From the NCBI GenBank assembly GCA_028718125.1, contig JAQUMN010000026.1, positions 1-51,105 of the forward strand: a stretch of DNA of 51,105 nucleotides. Direction: 5' to 3'. Under the pieces are notes generated by a model that worked only from the letters and a program-made list of their open reading frames with translations, was not told the origin of the DNA and did no database searches. Numbering within the stretch: the first letter of the stretch is position 1; every line of letters starts with the position of its first letter. Origin of the DNA: Kiritimatiellia bacterium. GTDB taxonomy: Bacteria; Verrucomicrobiota; Kiritimatiellia; JAAZAB01. This document shows, in pieces, positions 1 through 8,745 of this stretch. The position numbers and the translations under genes were made by a program.

Positions 1-186
1 AAACGTGTAGCAGATCGCCTTGAGTCCATGCTGGTCCAGCATGCGGCGAATCTCCTCCGGCTTGCGTTTATAAGTCGTGACCATGTCCACGCCTTCGAGC
101 TTCAGTTCGTTGGTCAGTTCGCACATGTGGTTGAGATCGAAATCCTTGGCGCGCGCCATGGTATAGGACATCATGGATAGTTTCAT
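1..186 (-). CDS. Sugar phosphate isomerase/epimerase, N-terminal fragment (runs off window)
   Basis: An open frame starts at ATG 186 and stays open to base 1, giving 62 residues that begin MKLSMMSYTMARAKDFD. The order of an initial beta-strand, an acidic helix and then a strand reading KLEGVDMVTTY, followed by RKPEEIRRMLDQHGL, fits the first beta-alpha units of the xylose-isomerase-like TIM-barrel family (AP endonuclease 2 fold). Members isomerise or epimerise sugars and inososes. The gene is cut by the window edge, so no metal ligands are visible and no substrate can be named. It is transcribed in the same direction as the ceramidase relic and URO-D gene upstream, so it may be the last gene of that catabolic unit. 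Confidence 0.7.
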   Translation of the reverse strand, partial: MKLSMMSYTMARAKDFDLNHMCELTNELKLEGVDMVTTYKRKPEEIRRMLDQHGLKAICYTF

Positions 187-242
187 GGCTCATCCTTTCG
201 TTAGACGCTTTAAGCATCGTGTGTTTTCATTTATCTTACGGA

Positions 243-829
243 CTATTTCTTCGCCGATTCCGGCCAGAGTTCTTTTATCGCTTTGATCGTTTCCTCAACC
301 AGCACCTGTCCGCCTTCGGGGCCGACTTCGTTGTCATACACTCCGCTGCCATAGCCTTTGCCGGCCACCGCTTTTTCGGTCGGCAAATATGATCCTTCGC
401 CGGCAAGCTGGACTAAAAAAGTCTGCACTGCGGGACTGCGCGCTTTAATGCGTATTCCATAATCCAAAAACAGCTCAAACCGGTTGGTCGCGAATGCCAC
501 CTCACCCATCCGTAAAACGTGCATTTCCATCCCCTGTCTTTCGGATATTTTTTCTGGAGTTCATAGCGTTCCAGCGCATCTTTGCACCGCCCGATACCGC
601 TATACATTTTGTTTTTGGTTTGAGCGGCCGATTCTTCGGCCTCAAGTTTCGCCAAATCCTTCCTGACGGTGTCCGTTTCGGTGTCGGTAATGAGCCGCCG
701 CGGCAGATCAATATTTTTCGTAATATGAACCAATGAAAGCACGGTTTGGATGGCTTTGCCGGCCAGCGGCAGAACGTCGTCCACGGCATTTGCCACCCGC
801 CGGCCAATCTCCTGCCCTTACCGAAGACT
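243..829 (-). pseudogene. Relic of a ceramidase-like (neutral/alkaline non-lysosomal) protein
   Basis: Two frames join here. The first (about 817 to 531) reads GQEIGRRVANAVDDVLPLAG and a helical segment ending KKYPKDRG. The second (530 to 243) reads MEMHVLRMGEVAFATNRFEL, then LAGEGSYLPTEKAVAGKGYG, which is the C-terminal signature of the ceramidase-like family also coded intact at 28351-29694 (there HVL/GEVFV and THETSDYLPTREAYAEGDYE). A one-base shift in the CCCC run at 531-534 separates the frames. A stop at 818-820 and the URO-D stop at 830-832 show that the N-terminal two thirds are gone. What remains is roughly 190 residues of a family near 450. A sequencing error could explain the frameshift but not the missing N-terminus. 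Confidence 0.65.
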
Positions 830-1918
830 TCACATGCCGATTCGTTCCAGCATCGTAATAACGGCTCGGGCCGTTTTCTCGTCATGGCATCCGGTTACGC
901 AAAGAAACACGCCTTCCCTGGGAATTTGGCGTAATAACTTTTCAATCCGGTCAGGCGGGCAGTAAATCAGGACCTTCTTCCCCGCTTCGATTATCCGCCG
1001 GTATAGCGCCGTCCATTTCAGCGGGTCGCGCGGAACCGCTTCACAAGCCTTGGTAACCGGCACAAACTGAATCATTTTGAGCGTATCAATTTCCAGCAAT
1101 GCGTCCAAGTGTTTAATCTGTTCTTCGCCGTCCAAGTGATAGATTCCGAAATCCACATGCGCATAAAACCTTCGCAGTTCTTCCACCACCAGATCCCGGA
1201 AAAGATCGGGAGAAATCATCACGCACAGGTCGCACTGCGTGCTGCCGACCCGCCCCGGCGTCCAGACTTGCATGCCGTTAATCCTCCCATCCTGGAACGG
1301 GCGCAGCAAATCGTCAAGAATATCGTATGTTTCCAGTCCCCAGGCAATCACCCTGTCCCGCAGCGCCCGCATTTCATCCGGATATTCGAGCATGGCCATG
1401 AGCGTTGACTCGGTGCCGATCAGTTCGGCGAACAAGTCGAATACCGCCAGAATGTTGCTTCCATTGGTCACCAGATATCGCCCCTGGGCGCGTTCCACGG
1501 ATCGGCGCACAATCTCCTGCGTCAACCGCCACCACCGGTTGGAACGATCGAATTGCAGCGTCCGCAATTCCGTCCAATCGGAATAAGGCTGCTTGTACCA
1601 GGTCGTGCCCGCCTCAAACATCGGTTCACACCCCAAGTAGGCGCAACAAAACATCGGTCCCATATAAACTAAGTGATGCGGAAAAGCCTCCGCCCCCCAG
1701 AAGTTCGACTCCAAGCGGGCATCAAGGTTGTAAAATATGGTCTCACAATCGATATACTTGGCGGGAACGTCCGAACAGATTTGACGACGGATAACGCCCG
1801 CTCTTGGCGCCGTTACAAACGCGGGAACCCGGTCAACCGGCCTGCCGCCCCACCAATCGATCATACGCCGGCGCGCTTCGGCCCAATCCGCCTTATATTC
1901 CGCCATCCGTTCATCCAT
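830..1918 (-). CDS. Uroporphyrinogen decarboxylase (URO-D) superfamily protein
   Basis: A 362-residue protein starting at ATG 1918, with a GGGGAT-like ribosome site about 8 bases before it. The family pattern is visible: an N-terminal WWGGRPVDRVPAF element, a central WTPGRVGSTQCDLCVMISP segment, then GIYHLDGEEQIKHLD and a C-terminal EGVFLCVTGCHDEKTA. This is the URO-D/methylcobamide:CoM methyltransferase superfamily. The divergent members abundant in Lentisphaerae and relatives are generally not haem enzymes. The HLDG segment lacks the clustered His-x-Cys zinc ligands of MtaA/CmuA, so a corrinoid methyl-transfer role cannot be claimed. It sits between a glycoside hydrolase and a sugar isomerase, which suggests a catabolic role. 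True substrate unknown. Confidence 0.8.
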   Translation of the reverse strand: MDERMAEYKADWAEARRRMIDWWGGRPVDRVPAFVTAPRAGVIRRQICSDVPAKYIDCETIFYNLDARLESNFWGAEAFPHHLVYMGPMFCCAYLGCEPMFEAGTTWYKQPYSDWTELRTLQFDRSNRWWRLTQEIVRRSVERAQGRYLVTNGSNILAVFDLFAELIGTESTLMAMLEYPDEMRALRDRVIAWGLETYDILDDLLRPFQDGRINGMQVWTPGRVGSTQCDLCVMISPDLFRDLVVEELRRFYAHVDFGIYHLDGEEQIKHLDALLEIDTLKMIQFVPVTKACEAVPRDPLKWTALYRRIIEAGKKVLIYCPPDRIEKLLRQIPREGVFLCVTGCHDEKTARAVITMLERIGM

Positions 1919-2060
1919 TGTAAAACATCCCCGCTATAATAATAAAACCTGCCTTATGCGGATTGAATCAGCGAAACTTAAATATCGCGCCGCCACACCG
2001 CGGGGCTTGCCCGATGCCTCAACGGCCCGGCGGCGCACCTGCGCATCACCACCCTGCTTT

Positions 2061-4946
2061 TCACGTTTCCTCCATCGTCACGCCGCCGGTGATACCCGCC
2101 GGCGCGCGCGCGCCGTCAATGAAATTGACAAATGAATTGGCTACGCGCAAACACAAACGGTTGCGGCCGGACCGGACAAACCGGCTGATGTCGCACCGAT
2201 ATGGCGGCCAGGCAACCACACCGGCGAGCTTGCCATTGACCTCCACCGCCGCCAGATCGTGCAACCCGTCAATCCGCAGGCGGGTTACCGCAACCGATGG
2301 CGGCAAGTCGAACTCCGCGGTGTAAACCATGGTTCCGGAATAAAACGGCCAGCCCAGCCGATTCCAGTCCGTCAAGGTGCGCAACGGCATTTCCGCGCGC
2401 CAGGCATCCACCGCAAACCCGCTGCCGCGCGCCATCACCCGGAATCTGCCCATCAGCCGGAGCGGGTCATGCATCGGCGGCGTCGCCTCCACCAGAAACC
2501 GCGCCGTCACGACGTTCCACCCCAACCGCAACCAATGAGCCACGTCGGCAACAATGTTATGCGCGTCATACACCCGCCGGCGCGCACCTTTCACCTGGCG
2601 CCCGTTCAACGTCAAGACGCACGGCGCGCCAAAGGCGCCTTCCTCCCAAACAAGGCGCGCGGCAGCCGGGCTGGACTTCACGAAAAACCGGCATTGTAAA
2701 ATCGGCCGGAGCGGCAGTTGTTCGACATCATACGGCAACGGCAGACGAAACACACGGCCATCCCTATCCCGCCACCGGTCAAGCAGGAGCGTGTTGTCGC
2801 CGCAAGGCTTCAGCATCCATGGCCCTTGCAAAACAACCGTCCGCGCCGGTTTTTCCAACCGGGCAGGGGTTGACGCGGATTCACACAAGAGCGCGGCGCC
2901 CAGCGGCGGCAAATCTAGTGCGGGGCCGCCGGATTTGTGTTTGCACATCGGTAAAAACGCGCCGCTTTGGTCATCGCGCCGGTTGAGCCACTTCCTCGAA
3001 GCCACGGCAAGTCCGCAACGCAGCGGCCGTTTGACCGGATTGAAGACAAAATGATAAGTCCGACGCCCAACCGCACGCGACTGGCAAAACAAATCGCACC
3101 CGTCAACTGTTGTCAAATGCCGCGGGACCAGAGGCGCTAAAATTGACTCGACATCCGCATTCCCGCATACGCGGCCAATCCCGGTCATACGCCGGCCGGT
3201 TTCAAGAATCCACGGACGACTGCCAATAAAAACCAGCGGGATACGCAAACGCCGCATCGCATTGGCCGACGCCTCATCCACCAGCGCGACATCCGGCACA
3301 AGCAAAACCTTATACGAGCAATGTCCCACGCGTAAGCTTGAAGCGCCGCACCGCGCGGCAGCCAATCCGGGTTCGGAGACAAAATCGAAATCGAAGCCCC
3401 GCGCCTGCAACCAATAGACCAATTCACCCAGCGCCTGCCGCCAGGGCGACAACTTGTTTTCGGCACCGGGCAAAGCCACATTGATATGCGTTGTGGGATA
3501 AAGCACCGCCAAGCTGCATAAACGCCGGCCCTGGCGCAGGCGCCGGCAGATTGTTTCCAGATAGTCCACCAACTTCTTGAAATACGGCCAATACGGCGCT
3601 GTCTCGAAAATAGAAGGCGGCGCCTCGCGCTTACGCGGCCCATCGAGCGAATAGAACTGGCCATGCAACGCAAATTTATTGACGCCCAAAACCATCTGCC
3701 AGTCCAGCATCGATTTAGCCCGCGCCAGGCTTAAATCCTCGCCGCTAACGCCCAGCGATTCGGCGAGCACTTGCGGCCGGCCGGCTTGCCGGGCCGCCGA
3801 GCAAACCAGCTTCGGCCCAATGTTGATGATGCAAAAGTCGCGCGTGCCGATATCCGCCCCAATCAAGTCAATCCCCGGCAACTGCATGTCCAGCAACCAT
3901 TCCATTAAATCCGGCGTCATGGCCTGCTGGCCGATGGGATTCTCTTCCGGGCTGAAATGGCCGGTGCTTTGGATGCGGCGGCGAGCGCACCAGTCAAAAA
4001 TCGGTTTTACAAAAGCCGTTCGAAACATTTTGCCCAAGAGCCGCCGATAACGATGGCGCACCAGGAGCGTCTGCGTATTCAGATCATATTTCAGGTGCGG
4101 CAGCAAAGGGCGAATATCCTCCCCGTATTCATGGCGGAAACGATCGGGCAAAGCATCGGTCCACGGGTAATCGCCCGTAACCTTGGCCTCGTCCGTGAAG
4201 ATACCCCGCACCGTGGCGAAAAGTTCCGGACCCAACTCCCGGCAATAACTTTCATGGGTGATTTTCATGAAGTATTCTACCGCGGCAGGATTGAGCAAAT
4301 CCGGCAACGCGCCCCAGGTGTTGTATTCCTGCCTCTGCGAAAAAACACCCACAATCAAATATTTGCCTGCGCGCAAACGCGCTTGCATCCGCCAGTTCAC
4401 GCCGGCCGTTCCCGTGCGCCAGTGTTTCCGCCCCAGGTTTTTATACGGGGGATAATAACCGCCCGCCCTGCGCCGCAGGCCAGTCCATTGCGCGCGCACC
4501 AGTCCGCAGCATTCGGTCAAATCAGCGGCAATGCAGGGCGGTTTACCGCCATTCAGACGCAAGGCAAAGGCTGAAACCAGTTTTTCACCCTGGAAATCCA
4601 CGATGATTTCCTCGCCATCGCCCGCAACCGCATGTTCCTCAAACGCCAGCGCGCAACGCGCAAATTCCGGATGATCAAGCATGACCCGCCCGCCACCCGC
4701 GCCGCTGGGAAACGGGTCTTCGTCATAAAGCCAGAATTCCAGGCCGAGCCGGCGGCATTCCCGCGCAATCAACCGCATGCAATCGAACCATTCGCGCGAA
4801 AGATAAGGCGTTTGCAACCCGGCGCGCGGGTGCGGGAAAACACCCGCGAAGCCCTGGGCTTTCATTTCCGCCAACTGCCGCCGCAGTTCCGGCGGTTTCA
4901 GACGGTGATTAAGAAACCAGAATGCAAAAACCGAGCCGTTCGACAC
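2061..4946 (-). CDS. Large glycoside hydrolase, GH106-like with GH2-type sugar-binding domain
   Basis: A protein of 961 residues. The chosen start is GTG 4946, preceded by GAGAGGGGGG with about 8 bases spacing. The frame stays open 52 codons further upstream, but those codons run into the insertion sequence and look non-coding. The N-terminus (FAFWFLNHRLKPPELRRQL, GFAGVFPHPRAG, FWLYDEDPFPSG) resembles the TIM-barrel start of GH106-like rhamnosidase-type enzymes. The C-terminal 150 residues (WPFYSGTMVYTAEFDLP, DLAAVEVNGKLAGVV, RNRLCLRVANS) form a GH2-type jelly roll. No signal peptide is seen from this start. It probably removes rhamnose-like residues from a plant or algal polysaccharide. It is divergent from the AraC gene at 6050, its likely regulator. 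Family assignment is moderate and specificity is unknown. Confidence 0.75.
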   Translation of the reverse strand: MSNGSVFAFWFLNHRLKPPELRRQLAEMKAQGFAGVFPHPRAGLQTPYLSREWFDCMRLIARECRRLGLEFWLYDEDPFPSGAGGGRVMLDHPEFARCALAFEEHAVAGDGEEIIVDFQGEKLVSAFALRLNGGKPPCIAADLTECCGLVRAQWTGLRRRAGGYYPPYKNLGRKHWRTGTAGVNWRMQARLRAGKYLIVGVFSQRQEYNTWGALPDLLNPAAVEYFMKITHESYCRELGPELFATVRGIFTDEAKVTGDYPWTDALPDRFRHEYGEDIRPLLPHLKYDLNTQTLLVRHRYRRLLGKMFRTAFVKPIFDWCARRRIQSTGHFSPEENPIGQQAMTPDLMEWLLDMQLPGIDLIGADIGTRDFCIINIGPKLVCSAARQAGRPQVLAESLGVSGEDLSLARAKSMLDWQMVLGVNKFALHGQFYSLDGPRKREAPPSIFETAPYWPYFKKLVDYLETICRRLRQGRRLCSLAVLYPTTHINVALPGAENKLSPWRQALGELVYWLQARGFDFDFVSEPGLAAARCGASSLRVGHCSYKVLLVPDVALVDEASANAMRRLRIPLVFIGSRPWILETGRRMTGIGRVCGNADVESILAPLVPRHLTTVDGCDLFCQSRAVGRRTYHFVFNPVKRPLRCGLAVASRKWLNRRDDQSGAFLPMCKHKSGGPALDLPPLGAALLCESASTPARLEKPARTVVLQGPWMLKPCGDNTLLLDRWRDRDGRVFRLPLPYDVEQLPLRPILQCRFFVKSSPAAARLVWEEGAFGAPCVLTLNGRQVKGARRRVYDAHNIVADVAHWLRLGWNVVTARFLVEATPPMHDPLRLMGRFRVMARGSGFAVDAWRAEMPLRTLTDWNRLGWPFYSGTMVYTAEFDLPPSVAVTRLRIDGLHDLAAVEVNGKLAGVVAWPPYRCDISRFVRSGRNRLCLRVANSFVNFIDGARAPAGITGGVTMEET

Positions 4947-5070
4947 GATTGCCGCCCCCCTCTCACAAAGCCAACCGCACACAATCGGCGCAATATTCCG
5001 ACAACGAAAAAGAGTATTACCTAAGCCGTAAGCGTGATCAAACAAACAATATTGCGATATATGTAATTTT

Positions 5071-5975
5071 TTGCCAACCCGACTTTCGCTACTCGCGGTC
5101 ACTGGTCGTCATAAATCCTTGAAAACGAGCATATCGGTTGCTTGGGTCTTCACCACACCGGTCGTTGCCAATTCGTTGCTGCACGTAATTTTGGGCGGCG
5201 GCTGTGGCGGCAGATTCAATCCAAGTTGGGCCAAGAGCAACTGCTGTGTTTTGTCCGGCTGGGTATAACGAGCCATATGCAGTCACCGACCATCGGTGGT
5301 CGGAACTCGCACATCGAGCCTTTGCATGGCTTTCATCTGTTCCAAAACCGATCGCGAGGTCAGTCCGGGCGCATGGGTCTTCATCCGTTGTGCCAATGTC
5401 ACGTACAAACAATAAGCCATGACCGCCACAAAGATATGCGCCTCGATCCGGCGCTCGGCTTGGTGATGGATCGGCCGCATGGCCAGATCGCCCTTCAAAC
5501 TGCGAAACGCCTCCTCCACGCAGACCCGTTGCGTGGAGAACCGCCAGAGCTTGGAAGGATCCGTATCCGTGAGATTGGTCCTCAACAGATACCGCCCCTC
5601 CCGTCGGCGTGTCTCCCGCAAACGATCCTTCTTCAAGGTAAAACGGAGCGGCTCTCCCGCATGGAGTACGCCGATCTCCACCCGTCGCCAAGCCGACGGC
5701 GATATTACAACACGGTCTTCTGTACCGTCCGGCCCCTATGCACGCGCCGGTTCTCCACGATACTCCAGGACCGATGTTCTTTGCCATCTTTCCAACGTCG
5801 GGTTGCTCTTAAAAACATGCCGCCAGTTTGCCGCATCCATCAACGCTGACAAGAGAGCAGGTCTTCACCGCAGGCCATTTCCATCCTATAACCCGCCCAA
5901 AACCCAGCAAAACCATTGATCCTTCACTCAAAAACAGTCACAATCGACCGCGAGTAGCGAAAGTCTGGCTAACAA
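5071..5975. mobile_element. Insertion sequence relic with internal deletion (IS4 superfamily, IS1634-like)
   Basis: The element is bounded by a perfect 20-base inverted repeat: gactttcgctactcgcggtc at 5081-5100 and its complement at 5946-5965. The match continues outward at 6 of 10 positions, giving about 26/30 over 5071-5100 and 5946-5975. At roughly 0.9 kb it is about half the usual size of an IS1634-type element, because the middle of the transposase is deleted. No clear target-site duplication could be seen. It lies in the intergenic space between the divergent glycoside hydrolase and AraC genes. Confidence 0.8.
5109..5818 (-). pseudogene. Transposase, N- and C-terminal pieces only (IS4/IS1634-like)
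   Basis: Read from ATG 5818, the first 37 codons give MFLRATRRWKDGKEHRSWS then ENRRVHRGRTVQKTVL, a typical N-terminus of IS1634-like DDE transposases. A TAA at 5705-5707 follows at once. A second frame (from about 5681) gives the C-terminal third: STQRVCVEEAFRSLKGDLAM, RRIEAHIFVAVMAYCLYVTL, and LTSRSVLEQMKAMQRLDV. The central part with the first two catalytic acidic residues is missing. A further in-frame TGA lies at 5283-5285, at a position where Arg would be natural (TDGR-stop-LHMARYTQP), and the frame then continues to TGA at 5109. With a deletion plus a nonsense codon it cannot move itself, but its intact ends could be moved in trans. Confidence 0.75.
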
Positions 5976-5993
5976 CTTGCAGCGATAGTAACG

Positions 5994-6015
5994 TCGTCTT
6001 GCCATAGCCCAAGAC
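5994..6015. promoter_or_regulatory. Dyad upstream of the AraC-family gene
   Basis: CGTCTTG and CAAGACG form a 7-base inverted repeat around a short loop, 35-56 bases before the GTG start at 6050. It overlaps a second dyad, CTTGCC with GGCAAG. It lies just inside the unique DNA right of the insertion sequence. It could be an operator left in the original AraC/glycoside hydrolase intergenic region, or part of the leader. No promoter can be assigned with confidence. Confidence 0.3.
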
Positions 6016-6049
6016 GGGCAAGGCGGCATAAAACGATCGGCATCCGCTC

Positions 6050-6910
6050 GTGAGTACGCAAGCGCCTGTTAACAATCAATTCGGAACCTTGCCGGCCATC
6101 AAAACCATTGGCGGCATGGTATTTAATCAGTTTTGGCGGCAGCATGTTCATGTTTCGAGTGGGTTGGAATTGATTCTTGTACTGCAAGGAGAATTGACGG
6201 TCGTCGCCGGCCGTCTTGCCGTCACTGCGCAAACCAACGGCCTCATACTTATACCGTCAAACATCCGTCACCGGGACGAATTCACGCCGGGCGAAGAGGT
6301 AAATGTTTTTTTCTGCAGCACGGCATGGACGCACGAAAAACAATTGTTCAAAAAGCTCCGCCGCAAACTGCAACCGTTTGTCCTGCCCGACTGCAACTCG
6401 GACATCTTGCGCATATTCAGAGAATTGCGCGGCGATCTGGCCCGGAACATTTTCATGGACCCCCTGGTCGCCGGCGCGCGGATCATGACGATTTTGACGC
6501 TTATTCTGCGCGACGGCCGGCCGAAAAACCAGCCTAACTGGCAAGAGCAAAAAAGCCGGACGGCCAAACTTTTACAGCAGGCCAAACAATATATTGAAAC
6601 GCACTATTCCCAGCCAATTTCACTTAACGATGTGGCACAAGCGCTGCATGTCAGCCCGTCCCATCTTTCTCATGTTTTCAGCCGGGCAAACGGATGCACA
6701 CTGTTTGCTTTTCTGACTAAAATTCGCATGGAGAAAGCCCGCGGTTTGTTAAATGACGGGCGGCACAACGTTTCCGAGGCCGCCTATGCAACCGGATATG
6801 AAGACCCATGCTATTTTTCCAGGGTATTTCAACGTTATTTCGGCTATGCGCCCATTGAGTTAATCCACAATCCCAAAAAAGCGAGTTTGCTCATGCAATC
6901 GGCGCATTAA
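6050..6910 (+). CDS. AraC-family transcriptional regulator
   Basis: A protein of 286 residues (GTG start at 6050; ATG 6116 is an alternative because the ribosome site at 6050 is weak). Residues 30-85 form a cupin-like effector pocket (HVHVSSGLELILVLQG, then LILIPSNIRHRDEF). Residues 185-280 carry the double helix-turn-helix of AraC/XylS regulators: ISLNDVAQALHVSPSHLSHV and NVSEAAYATGYEDPCYFSRV followed by FQRYFGYAP. It presumably senses a sugar and activates the divergent glycoside hydrolase at 2061-4946. The insertion sequence now separates the two, so control may be altered. The fold is certain, the target is inference. Confidence 0.88.
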   Translation: MSTQAPVNNQFGTLPAIKTIGGMVFNQFWRQHVHVSSGLELILVLQGELTVVAGRLAVTAQTNGLILIPSNIRHRDEFTPGEEVNVFFCSTAWTHEKQLFKKLRRKLQPFVLPDCNSDILRIFRELRGDLARNIFMDPLVAGARIMTILTLILRDGRPKNQPNWQEQKSRTAKLLQQAKQYIETHYSQPISLNDVAQALHVSPSHLSHVFSRANGCTLFAFLTKIRMEKARGLLNDGRHNVSEAAYATGYEDPCYFSRVFQRYFGYAPIELIHNPKKASLLMQSAH

Positions 6911-6911
6911 A

Positions 6912-7538
6912 TTATGTTCGTCGCAAAGAGAAACCGGACGGCGCGTCGGCATTTGCAATGCGCGCGCTTCTTCCGGATACTCCGGCACGATAAACCGGTC
7001 GTACATCTCGACCTATTCGTGACCGTTGAGAATGATTTGCGTCCCAAAAGGAGGATAACTGCTCATACGAATGACCAGATGCCCCCAATCGGAATCCATA
7101 AGATGAATATAAAAAATGATCCACGTAAGGCCGCTTGGCTTTGCGTGCAATATTCACGATGCGACCCTTGCGCCGGAAGACTTCCCAAACGGGAGCCGGA
7201 GCCCGACTGACCAGAACCAGAAAAACGCCTTTAAAGTCCGACGCTTCCGGTCGGTATTGTTCCCATATCCCGTCTTTCCGTTCGTCCATCGGCACATACA
7301 CCACCGGGATCTGATGCTTCTTGGCCGCACCTCTCAACCGTCGGTTAAAACCCCCGGCCATCCGCATAATATGGGTGCGATCAAGCGTTTCCTCCGAATC
7401 GTACAACTGCCGCCACCAGGTTCGAAATTCACCCGGAGTCTGCGCCATTTTGTAATACGCATTGACAACTATTCGATCAACACAGTCGTAGCAGCCTTCG
7501 AGTTGTTCGTCATAATAGGTCGAAAAATCATCCGCCAT
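6912..7538 (-). pseudogene. Conserved hypothetical protein, frameshifted and with a nonsense codon
   Basis: From ATG 7538 about 140 residues read cleanly (MADDFSTYYDEQLEGCYDC, FRTWWRQLYDSEETLD, VVYVPMDERKDGIWEQY, GVFLVLVSRAPAPVWEV, IVNIARKAKRPYVDHF). At the A6 run 7111-7116 the sensible reading shifts by one base and continues YIHLMDSDWGHLVIRMSSYP, PFGTQIILNGHE, then meets TAG at 7013-7015 where Trp would be natural, and goes on as VEMYDRFIVPEYPEEARAL. I recall this as a widespread uncharacterised family that often sits near mobile DNA, but I know no function. The two lesions make it a pseudogene. A homopolymer sequencing error could explain only the first. Confidence 0.6.
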
Positions 7539-7965
7539 ATGATTGGTTTTTTCATGCCCTTAACAGAGCAAAACATATTGAAACGAGAAAGGATCTGTTC
7601 GCCATCGGCAAACCATTTTCCCCCAGCGTAGTCTGGGAACAAACGTAGTGCCTCAGACATCAGGAACTACTATAAAAAACAAATTAATTTCTGACTGGAC
7701 GTATAATGCATTGATTGGACGAATGATCCGGCTACGAATACAACCGTTGATTTCCGCGTTAGCGTTGACACCGTGGATCGAATTCGGTTTCCCGAGCTTG
7801 TCGAAGGGTTCGCAAAAACAAGGCAAGTCCGGCTCAGATAGTCCGGCGTCGCGCGAAGCGCTATCCTTACGGATGCGCGATTACGGCAACGGGATAGATG
7901 AGCCGGAATCGCCGACGCTTTTTGCGAGCCGAATGTGTGCCTTGGGTTGCGGGCTCAAGCCCGCC
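7539..7965. other. Intergenic region with repeat copy and palindromes, no gene seen
   Basis: No convincing coding frame is present. The region holds the short motif aggaactactataaaaaaca at 7662-7681, which recurs near 12500. It also holds a dispersed repeat copy at 7773-7886 and the perfect hairpin GCGGGCT-CA-AGCCCGC at 7949-7964, just past the stop of the isomerase gene. That hairpin lacks a T-run and is at best a weak terminator. Confidence 0.5.
7773..7886 (+). repeat. Dispersed intergenic repeat, copy A
   Basis: It begins gtggatcgaattcggtttcc, contains the dyad CCCGAGCTTGTCGAAGGG, then caaggcaag, a GC-rich gcgcgaagcgctat segment and gatgcgcgattacgg. The same order of blocks is found on the opposite strand at 11197-11085 (gtgtgtcgaattcggtttcc, CCGTCAGCTGACGG, gcaaggcaag, gcgcgcagcgccat, tatgcgcaagcgcgg). 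The conserved order with a different central dyad indicates diverged copies of one repeat. Confidence 0.5.
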
Positions 7966-8745
7966 TTAATACCTTAATTTCTCAAGTATCTTGCGGACGC
8001 CCTGCAGGCAGAGCCGGGCCATTTCCAGAGGGTTGGCCAGGCCGGGATGGAATTCCACAATCAGCCACTCTACGCCGCTATGCGCCGCGGCCTGCAGGAT
8101 GGCGCGCGCATTCAAATCGCCTTTGCCGAACACGGCCACCGCGTCATCGTGCCGCTTGATGTCCTTTACATGCAGCCGGCTCATGCTCCCGGCCAGGCGT
8201 TTAATCCATTGAACCGGGTCTGCGCCCGCTTTGGCCGTCATGTAGGTGTCCAGCTCGAACTGCACAAGCTTTTTGTCGGTCTGCTGCGCCAGGAGCTCCA
8301 GGGCCGGGCGGCCCTGCACGCATTGCAACTCCTGCTCGTGGTTGTGGTAGTCGAGCGTCAATCCCTGCCGGCGGATAACATCCGCGAGGCGACGGATCTC
8401 CTCGATGGCCGCCGGCCAGTCCTGATTTACCCTTTGAGGGAATCCGGCGGACACATGGTGAATGCCGAGCGTCCTGAGTTGGGCGTAGGTCGCATGGTTC
8501 GGGTCCAGCAGTTCCAGGGGTCGGAATGCATAAAAGCCGACAGCCTCCAGTTTGAGCGCGCGCAGGGTTGCCGCGAGCGGCTCGGCGGCCATATCGTAAA
8601 GCGGGATTAACTCGATGCCTTGATATCCAAACCCGGCCAGGGCCTGCAGCGTGCCCCGCATATCCTTGCGAAAAACATCCTGCAGGCCGTAAAGCTGAAT
8701 GCCAAACTTGAAATCGGGTAAAGAAACGGTGCGCCCGGATGTCAT
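7966..8745 (-). CDS. Sugar phosphate isomerase/epimerase (TIM barrel)
   Basis: A 259-residue protein of the xylose-isomerase-like TIM-barrel family. It starts FKFGIQLYGLQDVFRKDM and shows the family metal-site neighbourhoods: GYQGIELIPLYD, LTLDYHNHEQEL, VQFELDTYMTAKAG, SRLHVKDIK, and C-terminal LIVEFHPG. These supply the Glu, Asp and His ligands for a divalent metal. It overlaps the upstream aminotransferase by 4 bases (ATGA), indicating translational coupling. The operon has a second isomerase (10154-10975), so the two barrels probably act on successive or related sugar or inosose intermediates. Exact substrate unknown. Confidence 0.85.
   Translation of the reverse strand: MTSGRTVSLPDFKFGIQLYGLQDVFRKDMRGTLQALAGFGYQGIELIPLYDMAAEPLAATLRALKLEAVGFYAFRPLELLDPNHATYAQLRTLGIHHVSAGFPQRVNQDWPAAIEEIRRLADVIRRQGLTLDYHNHEQELQCVQGRPALELLAQQTDKKLVQFELDTYMTAKAGADPVQWIKRLAGSMSRLHVKDIKRHDDAVAVFGKGDLNARAILQAAAHSGVEWLIVEFHPGLANPLEMARLCLQGVRKILEKLRY

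Noticed and set aside
531..534. Programmed ribosomal frameshift in the ceramidase-like fragment
   Set aside because: There is no slippery heptamer, the N-terminal two thirds are missing and no start codon with a ribosome site is present.
4947..5102. Extension of the glycoside hydrolase by 52 residues upstream
   Set aside because: The segment reads into the insertion-sequence end, and a good ribosome site precedes GTG 4946.
5283..5285. Selenocysteine or readthrough at the in-frame TGA in the transposase
   Set aside because: Arg is the natural residue, the transposase also lacks its centre, and no selenocysteine-type hairpin was noticed.
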